Shown: positions 18,137-27,248, numbered from the stretch's first letter. The stretch: 64,000 nt of DNA from RGIG5579 sp045541915 (GCA_045541915.1 JAZQJZ010000032.1:124001-188000), one strand, 5' to 3'. A program made the numbers and translations. The notes: generated by a model not told the origin, from the sequence alone.

Positions 18137-18167
18137 AAAGAAATTGCGAAAAAATCGCAATTTCTTT
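18137..18167 (-). terminator. Intrinsic terminator of the mnmE-mnmG-rsmG unit
   Basis: Stem AAAGAAATTGCGA / TCGCAATTTCTTT with a 5-base loop, 24 bases after the rsmG stop and immediately before the next promoter. Confidence 0.85.
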
Positions 18168-18190
18168 CATTATGTTCCGTATTTTGATTT

Positions 18191-18985
18191 TTATAAGTGT
18201 TTTTTTACCATTTGAGCCCATTTTCTTGGATATTGAGGCGCAGTTTTCTTCTTTTTTTCAATGACAACCAGATAGCGTTTCGAGGAGAAGAAGGTTTCAA
18301 TTTTTTCCTTTTCCTCATCGCTGAAATCGGAAAGGGAGACTCTGGAGGAATCAAAGGTGATTTCCTGTACTTCTTTCAAAACACCGCCAAGTGCCGGAAT
18401 GGCACGGCGGCTATCTTCCACCTCTTCCATCGCCTTTTGTCCCTTCATGGCAATCAGCATCCCTCCTACCTTTACAAAGGGAAGGCAAAGTTCACACAAA
18501 ATCGGCAGAGCCGCAACGGCTCTGGAAACACAAAGATCAAATGCTTCTCGGTAGATACCGCCCTTTACAGCAGAAAGCTCTTCTCCTCTTCCCCAAACGG
18601 GTACAATCCCGGAAAGAGAAAGAGAAACGGCATTTTCGTCAAGGGCGCGGATCTTTTTTTCTGTGCTATCAATCATGGTGATCTTTTGCTCCGGATTCAC
18701 GCAAGCAAGCGGAAGTCCGGGAAAACCGCCACCACAACCAAAATCACAGATTTCAACTCCGGCAGAAAATCCCTTTCGAAAAACAGGGGAAGAAAAGAGG
18801 GAAAGGGAGTCCAAAAAATGCTTCAAGGTCACATCGATGGGAGAGACAAGAGAGGTAATATTGATTTTTTCATTGGTAATTAAAACACGATCATAAAGCT
18901 GTGAGAGGCGCTGAATGATCATCGGATCTTGGGCTTGCGGAATAATGCTTTGGATCAAACGAAGATATTTTTCATCCAATGGCAT
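18191..18985 (-). CDS. rsmG: 16S rRNA (guanine-527-N7)-methyltransferase
   Basis: SAM-dependent methylation of G527 of 16S rRNA. About 264 residues. Seen: ITSLVSPIDVTLKHFLDSL, the SAM site ICDFGCGGGFPGLPLA, MIDSTEKKI, and SRAVAALPILCELCLPF. Two ATGs are possible: one forms ATGA with the mnmG stop at 18991, and the next at 18985 sits 8 bases after GAGGAG, which I prefer. Last gene of the mnmE-mnmG-rsmG unit. Loss of this enzyme is known to give low-level streptomycin resistance in other bacteria. Confidence 0.95.
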   Translation of the reverse strand: MPLDEKYLRLIQSIIPQAQDPMIIQRLSQLYDRVLITNEKINITSLVSPIDVTLKHFLDSLSLFSSPVFRKGFSAGVEICDFGCGGGFPGLPLACVNPEQKITMIDSTEKKIRALDENAVSLSLSGIVPVWGRGEELSAVKGGIYREAFDLCVSRAVAALPILCELCLPFVKVGGMLIAMKGQKAMEEVEDSRRAIPALGGVLKEVQEITFDSSRVSLSDFSDEEKEKIETFFSSKRYLVVIEKKKKTAPQYPRKWAQMVKKHL

Positions 18986-18987
18986 GG

Positions 18988-20877
18988 TCATTTCTCCTCA
19001 TTCATATTCAAATAGATCATCAAAACGGTAATATCTGCAGGGGAAACGCCGGAAATGCGAGAAGCTCTACCAATGTTCTCCGGCCGAATCTGGCTTAATT
19101 TCTGCCGCGCTTCCAGACGAAGACCCTGAATGGACTGATAGTCAATGTTTTCCGGAATGGTCTTGGATTCCAGTTTTACAAACTGCTCCGCTTGAGCCAG
19201 CTGTCTTTTGATGTACCCTGCATATTTGATCTCGATTTCCGCGCGTGCCAAAACTTCATCACTCAGTTGGGAACGAGTGGGATCCACAGAAGAAAGATCG
19301 GCATAATGGATCCCGGGTCTACGAATCAAATCCGCCAACCGCACACCACCGGAGACCGGTTGACTTTCTAGTTTGATCAGAATGGCATTCAACTTGTCCG
19401 AGGGGGGGAGGAAGGTATTCTCTGCTCGCTGAATTTCAGAGTCAATGGCAGAAAACAGTGCTTTTTTCGCCTCATAACGCTCATCACCAATCAAACCAAC
19501 TCGCCTTCCCTCTTCCAGAAGCCTTCGGTCGGCGTTGTCCTGGCGAAGAATGAGACGGTACTCGCAGCGACTCGTCATCATTCGATAGGGCTCATTGGTC
19601 CCTTTTGTGACCAAGTCATCGATCAGGGTACCAATATAACTGGACTGCCGGGTAAGAACCAGACTGTCCTTTCCTTGCAGACGCAAAGCGGCATTGATTC
19701 CGGCCACCAGTCCTTGACATGCAGCTTCTTCGTAGCCGCTGGTACCGTTAAACTGACCGGCGCCAAACAGTCCCGGATGATCTTTAAATTCAAGCGTAGA
19801 TTTTAATTGGGTGGGATCAATGCAATCGTACTCAATGGCATAGGCAGTTCGCATCACCTGGGCATTTTCAAGCCCAACAATGGAATGGATCACTTGATTT
19901 TGAACGTCCTCCGGCAAGGAGGAAGAAAGCCCCTGGACATAGATTTCTTTGGTATCGGCGCCCATTGGCTCAAGAAAAAGCTGATGTCTTTCCTTATCGG
20001 GAAAGCGCATTACCTTATCTTCAATGCTGGGGCAATACCGGGGGCCGGTGCTCTTGATCTTTCCGGAATAAAGCGGAGAGCGATCAATGTTGGAACGAAT
20101 GATCTGATGGGTCTTCTCGTTGGTGTAGACCACAAAGCACTTTTTCTGTTCTTTTTTTGCGAATGCCTCATGATCGGTATCGAAAGAGAAGGATGCCGGA
20201 TTCTGATCCCCTTCCTGCACCTCGCATTTTTCATAATCGATGCTATCGGCATGGATCCGGGGCGGTGTTCCGGTTTTAAAACGGCGAAATTCAATGCCCA
20301 TTTTCTCAAGAGATGCCGTTAAAAAGGCCGCCGGGTAGGAATGATCCGGGCCTGCTGAATAAGAGACATCTCCCACTACGATATTGGAGTTTAAATATGT
20401 GCCGGCAGAGATTACAACACTTTCTGCAAAGTACTCTGCGCCAAAGCGAGTGGTTACGATATAGCCTTCCCCTTCTTTTTCAACCGAGCAGATCTCTGCT
20501 TGAATCAAAGAAAGATTCTTCGTATTTTCGCAGCACACCTTCATATAGTGATGATATGCGCGACGATCAGACTGCTGACGAAGAGAATGGACCGCCGGGC
20601 CCTTTCCCAAATTCAGCATTCTGCTTTGAAGCGAGGTGGCGTCGCTGGCGCGGCCCATTTCGCCGCCAAGGGCATCAATTTCGTAAACCAAATGCCCCTT
20701 TCCGGTACCGCCGATAGAGGGATTACAGGGCATATTGCCAACAGACTCCAGGGAGAGCGTAAACAAAATTGTTTCAACTCCCATTCTGGCTGCAGCCAGG
20801 GCAGCCTCCAAGCCTGCGTGCCCAGCACCAACCACGGCTACCTTACACGCTCCGGCGCGAAATCTAAATGCTTCCAA
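18988..20877 (-). CDS. mnmG: tRNA U34 carboxymethylaminomethyl synthesis protein MnmG (GidA)
   Basis: FAD enzyme that with MnmE builds the 5-aminomethyl-type group on wobble U34. 629 residues, standard. Seen: VAVVGAGHAGLEAALAAARMG (FAD), NPSIGGTGKGHLV, PRYCPSIEDKV, and FNGTSGYEEAACQGLVAG near the C-terminal third. The start is TTG: it is the codon with AAAGGAG 6 bases upstream, and no ATG is available before the FAD motif. 12 bases after mnmE. Confidence 0.96.
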   Translation of the reverse strand: MEAFRFRAGACKVAVVGAGHAGLEAALAAARMGVETILFTLSLESVGNMPCNPSIGGTGKGHLVYEIDALGGEMGRASDATSLQSRMLNLGKGPAVHSLRQQSDRRAYHHYMKVCCENTKNLSLIQAEICSVEKEGEGYIVTTRFGAEYFAESVVISAGTYLNSNIVVGDVSYSAGPDHSYPAAFLTASLEKMGIEFRRFKTGTPPRIHADSIDYEKCEVQEGDQNPASFSFDTDHEAFAKKEQKKCFVVYTNEKTHQIIRSNIDRSPLYSGKIKSTGPRYCPSIEDKVMRFPDKERHQLFLEPMGADTKEIYVQGLSSSLPEDVQNQVIHSIVGLENAQVMRTAYAIEYDCIDPTQLKSTLEFKDHPGLFGAGQFNGTSGYEEAACQGLVAGINAALRLQGKDSLVLTRQSSYIGTLIDDLVTKGTNEPYRMMTSRCEYRLILRQDNADRRLLEEGRRVGLIGDERYEAKKALFSAIDSEIQRAENTFLPPSDKLNAILIKLESQPVSGGVRLADLIRRPGIHYADLSSVDPTRSQLSDEVLARAEIEIKYAGYIKRQLAQAEQFVKLESKTIPENIDYQSIQGLRLEARQKLSQIRPENIGRASRISGVSPADITVLMIYLNMNEEK

Positions 20878-20889
20878 AGTAAACTCCTT

Positions 20890-22275
20890 TTATTTTCCAA
20901 TACAAAACCGTGAAAAAACTTCATCTAATATTTTCTCTCCGGCGCTTTTTCCGTCAATTTCCAAAATAGCAGCCAAAGCAGATTCCAGGGTTAGTGAGGC
21001 AAGATCCTTCTGACTGTTTGCAATTTGGTCTATACCCTCTAAAATCAAATTCAAACCCTTGACCAGATTTGATTTTTGTCTGGCATTGGTAATGATCCTT
21101 CCTTCCCGAAGAGCGGATTCATCTGAAATGAATGCCTTTTCCACTTTTTCAACAAAAAGAGAAAGGGAAACATCGGTTTGTGAAATTACAAGACAGGTTT
21201 CCTTTGCAAAAGGAAGCTGATCCAAATCAAGTTTTGATTCCAAATCACTTTTGGTCAAAACAGGGATAAGAAGAACATCCTTGTCAAGATTTGCCAAGGC
21301 ATCCAAAACAATTTGATCGTCCTCCTCCAAGGGACGAGAAATATCAAAGAGCGCAAACACGATTTCTGCTTCGTGAAGGGCGGACAGGGCACGTTCAATG
21401 CCAATGCCTTCCACCGCATCCGCGCCCGTTTCCCGAACGCCGGCAGTATCACACAAATTCAGAAGTACTCTTCCCAGTTTCAAGGGAGAATCGATCAGAT
21501 CACGAGTGGTGCCGGGAATGGATGTGACAATGGCGCGGTCCTCTCCCAAGAGGCGATTGAAAAAGGTGCTTTTTCCTGCATTGGGTTTTCCCACTATAAC
21601 AGCGGGAATACCGGAGTTAATTGCTCTGCCGGTATCAAAGGTTTTCAGCAGCAAACGGCACTCTTCGGCAAGCATATTCAACTCCCCTATCATCTCCTCG
21701 TCAGACAAGGACTGCAGATCCTCCTCCGGATAATCCAAATATGCCCAAAGGGAGGAAGAAACCTTGAGAAGAGAATCGGAAAGGGATGCAATCTCTTGAG
21801 AGAGCTTTCCTCGAACCGATTTGGAAGAAAGAAGCGCCGCCGCCTCAGTACGGGCATCCAGAAGATCCGCAATACCCTCTGCGGCAGTAAGAGAAAGTTT
21901 TCCGTTAACAAATGCACGCCGGGAAAACTCACCGGGGCCGGCAAGAACAGCTCCGCTTTCTAAAATGGCTGAAAGTACCATAGAAGTAACGATCTCGCCG
22001 CCGTGGCAAGAAATCTCCACAACGTCCTCACCGGTAAAGGAGTTTGGCCCTTTGAAATATGTCAGCAAGCCATCATCCAAAACATTTTTTCCATCCGAGG
22101 ATACAATATTTCCATAAATCTGAAAGCGACTTTCGTAGTCCTCAAGCGCTTTGCCGCTCATAGGACGAAAAATACGTTGAGAAATGGAGATCGCCTCGGG
22201 ACCGGAAATTCTCAAAACTGCAACGCCTCCTTTTCCATGAGGCGTGGAAATGGCAGCAATGGTTGATAGATTCAT
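20890..22275 (-). CDS. mnmE: tRNA U34 modification GTPase MnmE (TrmE)
   Basis: Partner of MnmG. 461 residues. Seen: N-terminal tetrahydrofolate-binding domain (STIAAISTPHGKGGVAVLRISG), helical domain, and an inserted G domain with GKPNAGKSTFFNRL, DTAG and TKSD; the C-terminus ends CIGK with the conserved cysteine. ATG chosen after a TAGGA site. It lies just after a terminator that follows jag, so it is fed by read-through or by a promoter I cannot see. Confidence 0.96.
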   Translation of the reverse strand: MNLSTIAAISTPHGKGGVAVLRISGPEAISISQRIFRPMSGKALEDYESRFQIYGNIVSSDGKNVLDDGLLTYFKGPNSFTGEDVVEISCHGGEIVTSMVLSAILESGAVLAGPGEFSRRAFVNGKLSLTAAEGIADLLDARTEAAALLSSKSVRGKLSQEIASLSDSLLKVSSSLWAYLDYPEEDLQSLSDEEMIGELNMLAEECRLLLKTFDTGRAINSGIPAVIVGKPNAGKSTFFNRLLGEDRAIVTSIPGTTRDLIDSPLKLGRVLLNLCDTAGVRETGADAVEGIGIERALSALHEAEIVFALFDISRPLEEDDQIVLDALANLDKDVLLIPVLTKSDLESKLDLDQLPFAKETCLVISQTDVSLSLFVEKVEKAFISDESALREGRIITNARQKSNLVKGLNLILEGIDQIANSQKDLASLTLESALAAILEIDGKSAGEKILDEVFSRFCIGK

Positions 22276-22309
22276 ACTCGTTCCTATTCTAAAATTAAAG
22301 AAAAAAATC

Positions 22310-22334
22310 AAAGCGGCGGAAAATCCGCCGCTTT
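22310..22334 (-). terminator. Intrinsic terminator after jag
   Basis: Perfect 11-bp stem AAAGCGGCGGA / TCCGCCGCTTT with a 3-base loop, then GATTTTTTT on the minus strand. Separates the rpmH-jag unit from mnmE. Confidence 0.88.
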
Positions 22335-22336
22335 CA

Positions 22337-23125
22337 TTATAAATTCACCATTTCGGTATCTTCCACATCGGCGAGATTGATATCTTCGATGCTCTTTGCC
22401 TTGACAATGGTCTTAGGCTCACGAACGGGGTTATATTCATAAACCACCTTGGGCTTTTCGGACGCTGAAGTCTGCGCGTTTTTGGGACGAGCGTCTCTCT
22501 TGGGCGCACCAACAAGGGACATTACCACTCTTCTTTCATCGCCAGAGCCAATGGAATGGGTGGTAACACCTTCAATTTCTTGAGCTTGAGAGTGAATGAT
22601 TCTTCTCTCATAGGCACTCATGGGTTCGAAGGTTACATTTCTTCCGCTCTTCTTAACCCGCTGAGCGGTTTTTCTCGCCAAAGCTTTCAAAGTGTTTTCC
22701 CGTTTGGAGCGATAATTCTCAATGTCAATGGTCACACGGACAAAATCATCTCCGTGACGGTTGGTCACAAGACTGAGCAGATACTGGAGAGAATCCAGAA
22801 CCTCACCATGATGACCGATGAGGATTCCAAGATCCTCGCCTTCCAGTGTATAAGAAATATCACCCTGCTCTTTTTCTTCGCAATGAATCGTTGCATTGAT
22901 ACCGGCATTGGTCAGAAAAGTCTGCAAAAACTCTTCCGTTGCCTCCCTTACCGTGGGGGCATAGAAAACCGTGATCTTTGCATCGGTGGAACCGAGACCG
23001 AGAAAACCTTTTTTTGCCTCTTCCACAACGGTATAATCCAGATCCTGAACTTCCTTATGAAGCTGCTGCGAAGCAAGGGCAAGAGCTTCTTCTACACTTT
23101 TTGCAGAAAAAGTATATTCTTTCAT
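22337..23125 (-). CDS. jag: RNA-binding protein Jag/KhpB
   Basis: 262 residues with three parts: Jag N-domain (EYTFSAKSVEEALALAS...KKGFLGLGS), a KH-like domain with ILIGHHGEVLDSLQYL, and an R3H domain with FEPMSAYERRIIHSQAQ. Family members bind RNA and affect cell division and elongation in Gram-positive bacteria, with KhpA as partner. The C-terminal 50 residues are charged and unassigned. ATG at 23125; GGAAGGA is 12 bases upstream, a long spacing. Follows yidC as usual. Confidence 0.93.
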   Translation of the reverse strand: MKEYTFSAKSVEEALALASQQLHKEVQDLDYTVVEEAKKGFLGLGSTDAKITVFYAPTVREATEEFLQTFLTNAGINATIHCEEKEQGDISYTLEGEDLGILIGHHGEVLDSLQYLLSLVTNRHGDDFVRVTIDIENYRSKRENTLKALARKTAQRVKKSGRNVTFEPMSAYERRIIHSQAQEIEGVTTHSIGSGDERRVVMSLVGAPKRDARPKNAQTSASEKPKVVYEYNPVREPKTIVKAKSIEDINLADVEDTEMVNL

Positions 23126-23154
23126 TTGAATGCCACTTCCTTCCAAATTATTCC

Positions 23155-24450
23155 TTATTTTTCTTCGTTTTCTTCCTTTAACGGAGCCTTGTCAATGATG
23201 CTCTTTTCGCTGTTTTTCTTCTCCGTTAAGACCTTCTTTTCCGGTGCGGTAGACACAGATTCATATTCGTCATCGTCATCATACACCAGAGATTTCTTCT
23301 TTTTACCAGTATTACTGGAGCCTTTCTTTTTCTTTTGCTTACCGCCGTAAAGACGCTCTGCTTCTCTCATTTCCTCGGGAGTGATCTCCTTGATGGGGAG
23401 CATTTTGGAGAGCGCAATCTGTTGCACGGGAGATAGCACGTTGGACATCATCCAGTAAATACCAACAGCAGTGGGAACCTGAAATGCGATATACAAGCTG
23501 AACAGAGGCATAAAGATATTCATCATACGCATTTGGCTCCGCACTTCTGCGCTCTGCTCGGGCTGATAGGTAAATTTACGGGTCAGCGCCTGGCCGAAAT
23601 ATGCAGAGATCAGGTTGAGAATCGGGATTAGGAGCAAAAGCTTTTTGCCGATTTCATCCTCGGTCAAGGAGGAGAGAGACGGAACCGCTCCCAAATCAAA
23701 GCCGGAGAATACTTCCATTTCCGGAAGCGCATCATAAATCTTTTCGCCGCTGATTACCGCAGGATCCAATCCATTGCCAACGGTCACTTGATTTCCGTCT
23801 TGATCAAAATGAACAGCGGAATCAAATTGTGCGATAAAGGCATCCTTGTGATCCCGAATATAGCTGATAGAATTGATTTCGGAATACAGAGTGAATTTGC
23901 CTGCATTGAAGGCTTCCCAAAAGCCTTTTTCATCGTAATTGGAGCTGATGGTCAAGAACTGGGGAAGCTGTGCCTTCTCCCCTTCTTCCAAAGACTTATC
24001 ATCTTCATACACCATATAAGTGACAGTCTGCTTTACTGCTTCCACAGTGTCGAAGCGATCTGCAGTGGGAAGATTGGCTGTGTAGGTCAAGGGAGTACGT
24101 ACCACTGCATAAACCGCCAGAAGAACCAGCATTTGAATCAGCATGGGAAGACAGCCACCAAAGGGGCTGAAATTCTCTTTCTGATACAATTCCTGAATTT
24201 CGGTATTCAGTTTCAGCTGAGTGGCACGGTCATTACGACCGGCATACTTTTTGCGAATAATATTCTCCTTCGGACGAAGGGAGGCTTGCTTTTGAGAATT
24301 CTTCTGCTGCTTGATGCCCAGAGGGAACATAATAATCTTCAAGAGCACCGAAAACAGAAGAATGGCAACCAAATAGCTATTGGTAAGAGAATAAAGCCAT
24401 TTAATAATGAATCCAAAAGGGATTCTGATCACATCAAAAATTCCGGACAA
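23155..24450 (-). CDS. yidC: Membrane protein insertase YidC/OxaA, long form
   Basis: Inserts membrane proteins with or without SecYEG. 431 residues, longer than the 260-290 of Bacillus SpoIIIJ. Seen: first core helix (YLVAILLFSVLLKIIMFPLGI), a basic cytoplasmic hairpin, FSPFGGCLPMLIQMLVLLAVYAVV, then a hydrophilic insert of about 150 residues (near 120-275), the helices LLLLIPILNLISAYF and IFMPLFSLYIAFQVPTAVG, and a Lys/Ser-rich tail. The start is TTG with GAAAGGA 9 bases upstream. Immediately follows yidD. Confidence 0.93.
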   Translation of the reverse strand: MSGIFDVIRIPFGFIIKWLYSLTNSYLVAILLFSVLLKIIMFPLGIKQQKNSQKQASLRPKENIIRKKYAGRNDRATQLKLNTEIQELYQKENFSPFGGCLPMLIQMLVLLAVYAVVRTPLTYTANLPTADRFDTVEAVKQTVTYMVYEDDKSLEEGEKAQLPQFLTISSNYDEKGFWEAFNAGKFTLYSEINSISYIRDHKDAFIAQFDSAVHFDQDGNQVTVGNGLDPAVISGEKIYDALPEMEVFSGFDLGAVPSLSSLTEDEIGKKLLLLIPILNLISAYFGQALTRKFTYQPEQSAEVRSQMRMMNIFMPLFSLYIAFQVPTAVGIYWMMSNVLSPVQQIALSKMLPIKEITPEEMREAERLYGGKQKKKKGSSNTGKKKKSLVYDDDDEYESVSTAPEKKVLTEKKNSEKSIIDKAPLKEENEEK

Positions 24451-24455
24451 TTTAC

Positions 24456-24689
24456 TTATTCCTTTCTTTTGGGAAAACGGTCAGGAACCGGATCAAAACC
24501 GGCCTTTCCGTAGGGATTACAACGTAAAATCCGCCAGACGGTCAAAACCGTGCCTTTGAAAAAGCCATGCTTTTCATATGCCTGCATAGCATACGTAGAG
24601 CAGGTGGGCGTAAAGCGACAATGGGGACCGAAAGACGGAGAAATGAATCTCTGATAAAACCGAATCAAAAAAATACAGATATACTTCAA
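24456..24689 (-). CDS. yidD: Membrane protein insertion efficiency factor YidD
   Basis: 77 residues. Seen: IRFYQRFISPSFGPHCRFTPTCSTYA with the conserved cysteines, and WRILRCNPYGKAGFDPVP at the C-terminal half. A small membrane-associated helper of YidC. The start overlaps the rnpA stop as ATGA, and yidC starts 5 bases after its stop. Confidence 0.95.
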   Translation of the reverse strand: MKYICIFLIRFYQRFISPSFGPHCRFTPTCSTYAMQAYEKHGFFKGTVLTVWRILRCNPYGKAGFDPVPDRFPKRKE

Positions 24690-25051
24690 TTTTCTGATTC
24701 CTCACAGAAGACAGAGAGTTTGGAAAACGCCCGTTCCAAATCACAGCGAACTTGGTCCATTTTCCGATCACGACAAACAATGGGTGAGCGGGCAACCACC
24801 ACGATCCAAAACGGTTTTTTAAAACGTCTTCCGTCAATCAAAAGACGAAATGCCTCACGAATGAGGCGACGGGCTCGGGATCGCTCGACGGCATTGCCCA
24901 CTTTTTTTCCGGTGGTAATACCCAAGCGGGTATCGCCGGTTTTATAGTTTCTCAAAACATAAACGGAAAGGTTTTTTTCCGTCACTTTTTTTCCTTTGGA
25001 ATACACCTTGGAAAAAAGGTAGTTTTCTTTGATCGCAATGATCTTTGCCAT
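24686..25051 (-). CDS. rnpA: Ribonuclease P protein component
   Basis: Protein subunit of RNase P, which matures tRNA 5' ends. About 121 residues. Seen: ENYLFSKVYSKGKK, LGITTGKKVGNAVERSRARRLIREAFR (the RNR signature), and WVVVARSP-like end segment (IVVVARSPIV). The start is uncertain: ATG 25051 precedes the family's usual first residues, while upstream in-frame ATGs at 25060 and 25066 have no better ribosome site. A terminator-like hairpin lies between rpmH and this gene. Confidence 0.93.
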   Translation of the reverse strand: MAKIIAIKENYLFSKVYSKGKKVTEKNLSVYVLRNYKTGDTRLGITTGKKVGNAVERSRARRLIREAFRLLIDGRRFKKPFWIVVVARSPIVCRDRKMDQVRCDLERAFSKLSVFCEESEN

Positions 25052-25087
25052 ATTCACCATTCCCATTTGAAAATGGAACAGATATAG

Positions 25088-25130
25088 AAAAAACCACCGG
25101 TTCACAGAGACTCCGGATAACGGTGGTTTT
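25088..25130 (-). terminator. Hairpin between rpmH and rnpA (partial terminator)
   Basis: Stem AAAACCACCG / CGGTGGTTTT with a 21-base loop that itself could fold, then a U run. It would let rpmH be made in excess over rnpA, as is common at this locus. Confidence 0.75.
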
Positions 25131-25153
25131 TATACTATGACTGTTTGCAAGAA

Positions 25154-25288
25154 TTAATAAGTGAGTCTTGCTCTCATTTTCGCTCTGCGTCTCTTGAGCA
25201 CCTTTCTGCCGTTTGCAGTTTTCATTCTCTTGCGGAAGCCGTGCTCCATCTTTCTTTGACGCTTTTTAGGCTGATAAGTTCTGATCAT
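25154..25288 (-). CDS. rpmH: 50S ribosomal protein L34
   Basis: 44 residues, very basic: MIRTYQPKKRQRKMEHGFRK, then RMKTANGRKVLKRRR. This is the whole L34 protein. A strong AAGGAGGTG site stands 8 bases before the ATG, and a TTGACA/TATAAT promoter lies upstream. First gene of the rpmH-rnpA-yidD-yidC-jag unit. In most Bacillota dnaA is the divergent neighbour; here it is not. Confidence 0.97.
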   Translation of the reverse strand: MIRTYQPKKRQRKMEHGFRKRMKTANGRKVLKRRRAKMRARLTY

Positions 25289-25334
25289 TCGTTTGCACCT
25301 CCTTATAGCATAGTGCCAGTTTTCGACTAAAGTA

Positions 25335-25364
25335 CATTATATTACAAAACCTTGCGCAATGTCA
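25335..25364 (-). promoter_or_regulatory. Promoter of rpmH
   Basis: TTGACA (25359-25364) and TATAAT (25335-25340) with an 18-base spacer. Confidence 0.88.
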
Positions 25365-25392
25365 AGTGTTTTTCAAAAAAATGGAAAGGAAA

Positions 25393-26232
25393 TCAGTTGT
25401 TCCTTAATTTATGAAAATGAAGCAGTGCCGCGCCGATCACTGTGGCAAAGCGAGCGTGCTCCGGGAACATAAAATTCATATCAAACATTTTTCCAAGAGT
25501 TTCGAAAACCTCTCTGGCCTTTTTCATGGCAGAGAGCTTTCCGGTGAGCACTACATCACGGATCTCAAATCTTCTGGCGGCAAACACACTGATCATGCCG
25601 ATGGTTTCAAATACAAGATTTATAATTCCAAGAGCAAGATCCTCTCTGGTGGCAAGATCGGACAGCTTACCGAAATTAGAGGCGGTGGTATCCAGATCCA
25701 GAGTCGGGCTTAAATTTTTTTTAGAAATATCGGAGATACGAAGGTCTACCTTGGAGATATCACCACTTTCAGCCAGTGTTTCCAAAATATCCATATCCCG
25801 AACATCCAATATGGTTTCAGAAAGTCCAAAGATCGTTCCGCCGCCAACGCCGGTGCCACCAAGATACTCCATATGGTCCCCTTTTACATGGACAAGCGCC
25901 GTTCCGGTGCCCATACTGACCACCACTGTTTCCTGCAGCTTTGCCAAATACTGACCGCCCAGACCAATGCAGTCAAACTCCAAAACGTGTTCTGTAGGAA
26001 TACCGTAAAGATCTTCGTTGATATAACTGCTGCCGACGCCGGTGACCATCACTTTTTCAACGTCAGAAATGGAAATTTTATGAAGAGAAGTGAATTTTCC
26101 AAAGGCGCCGTAAATGGAAGAAATGGGATCATCTGCCTTTACGGAAAGAGGCTGGATCAATTCTCCTTCTTTTTGAAACCCACAAATCTTTGTGGTGCTT
26201 CCGCCAATGTCAATACCCAGTACGATTCCCAT
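25393..26232 (-). CDS. coaW: Type II pantothenate kinase
   Basis: Phosphorylates pantothenate, the first step of coenzyme A synthesis. 279 residues. Seen: IVLGIDIGGSTTKICGF (ASKHA phosphate loop), TGVGSSYI, SMGTGTALVHV, YLGGTGVGGGTIFGL, and RDVVLTGKL. The fold and motifs match bacterial type II kinases as in Staphylococcus, which are not inhibited by CoA. ATG chosen after AAAAGGAG. It occupies the place where dnaA would be expected, reading in the same direction as rpmH. Confidence 0.88.
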   Translation of the reverse strand: MGIVLGIDIGGSTTKICGFQKEGELIQPLSVKADDPISSIYGAFGKFTSLHKISISDVEKVMVTGVGSSYINEDLYGIPTEHVLEFDCIGLGGQYLAKLQETVVVSMGTGTALVHVKGDHMEYLGGTGVGGGTIFGLSETILDVRDMDILETLAESGDISKVDLRISDISKKNLSPTLDLDTTASNFGKLSDLATREDLALGIINLVFETIGMISVFAARRFEIRDVVLTGKLSAMKKAREVFETLGKMFDMNFMFPEHARFATVIGAALLHFHKLRNN

Positions 26233-26357
26233 CAAACCACTCCTTTTAGGAAAATTCTGCAATTCATTATACCACAAAGCAAAAGAATCGTCAAGGCAAA
26301 GCGCTATGGACAAACAAGACTTTTCCTGTTATGATAGCTTACGAAGGAGGCGGGAAT

Positions 26358-27248
26358 ATGAATTGCACCCTCTGCCCAAGAAAATGCAAGGTGGATCGAA
26401 ACAGTTTAGCCGGTTTTTGCGGCGCCGGGAAATATGCAACAGTGGCAAAAATTATGCTTCACAAATGGGAAGAGCCTTGCATTTGTTATGCCGCCGGAAG
26501 CGGAGCTGTCTTTTTTTCCGGATGTCAGCTAAAATGTGTCTTCTGCCAAAACCATGAAATTTCCAGTTTCTTGCATGGAGAGGAATTTGATAGCTGCACT
26601 CTTTGCGATGTGTTTCTCTCATTGGAAGAGAACGGAGCTTGCAACATTAACCTTGTCTCCCCTACTCCGCATCTTTTCACCCTGATCCCGGCTCTGGAAA
26701 TGGCAAAGACAAAAGGTCTTTCTATCCCTGTTTTATTCAACAGCGGAGGATATGAAGAAGTTGAATCCATCCGGGCATTGGACGGACTTATTGACATATA
26801 TTTACCGGATTTCAAGTTCTTTGATCCTGCTCTTGCATTGAAATTGGCAAGGGCCAAGGACTACCCAGAGGTGGCCGCCAAAGCCATTGAAGAAATGCAA
26901 AAGCAGGTGGGAAAACCAGTTTGGAACGGGGACCTCCTTGCCAGCGGAGTTATGATCCGGCATTTAATACTCCCCGGTCACACAGCTGATTCCGTCAATA
27001 TTTTGAAGATGATCTCTTCCCTTTTCAAGGAGAACAAGATCGTTCTTTCCCTTCTTCGGCAATACACGCCCACGCATCATGCAGCAGAAATTCCGGGACT
27101 GAACCGCCCTATCACCACCCTGGAATATAAGCGGGTTGTGCAAGTGGCAGAAAATTATGGTTTCCAATGGATTTACACACAGAAAAAAGAGAGTGTCGGG
27201 ACGGAATTTATCCCCGATTTTTCTTCAGATTCCAATGTTTTTTCTTGA
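26358..27248 (+). CDS. Radical SAM protein, PflX/YgaG-like (COG1313)
   Basis: About 296 residues. Seen: an N-terminal cysteine motif CTLCPRKCKVDR...GFCGA, then the radical SAM triad in SGCQLKCVFCQNHEIS (CxxxCxxC). The rest matches the uncharacterised PflX-type family related to pyruvate formate-lyase activases: VLFNSGGYEEVESI, DIYLPDFKF, RHLILPGHTADS, and LRQYTPTHHA. The role of this family is unknown; no glycyl-radical enzyme is next to it. GGAGG precedes the ATG by 7 bases. Followed by ddh after 54 bases. Confidence 0.88.
   Translation: MNCTLCPRKCKVDRNSLAGFCGAGKYATVAKIMLHKWEEPCICYAAGSGAVFFSGCQLKCVFCQNHEISSFLHGEEFDSCTLCDVFLSLEENGACNINLVSPTPHLFTLIPALEMAKTKGLSIPVLFNSGGYEEVESIRALDGLIDIYLPDFKFFDPALALKLARAKDYPEVAAKAIEEMQKQVGKPVWNGDLLASGVMIRHLILPGHTADSVNILKMISSLFKENKIVLSLLRQYTPTHHAAEIPGLNRPITTLEYKRVVQVAENYGFQWIYTQKKESVGTEFIPDFSSDSNVFS

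Noticed and set aside
25289..25392. A replication origin upstream of rpmH
   Set aside because: Only a promoter is visible; no DnaA boxes, AT-rich unwinding element or dnaA gene.
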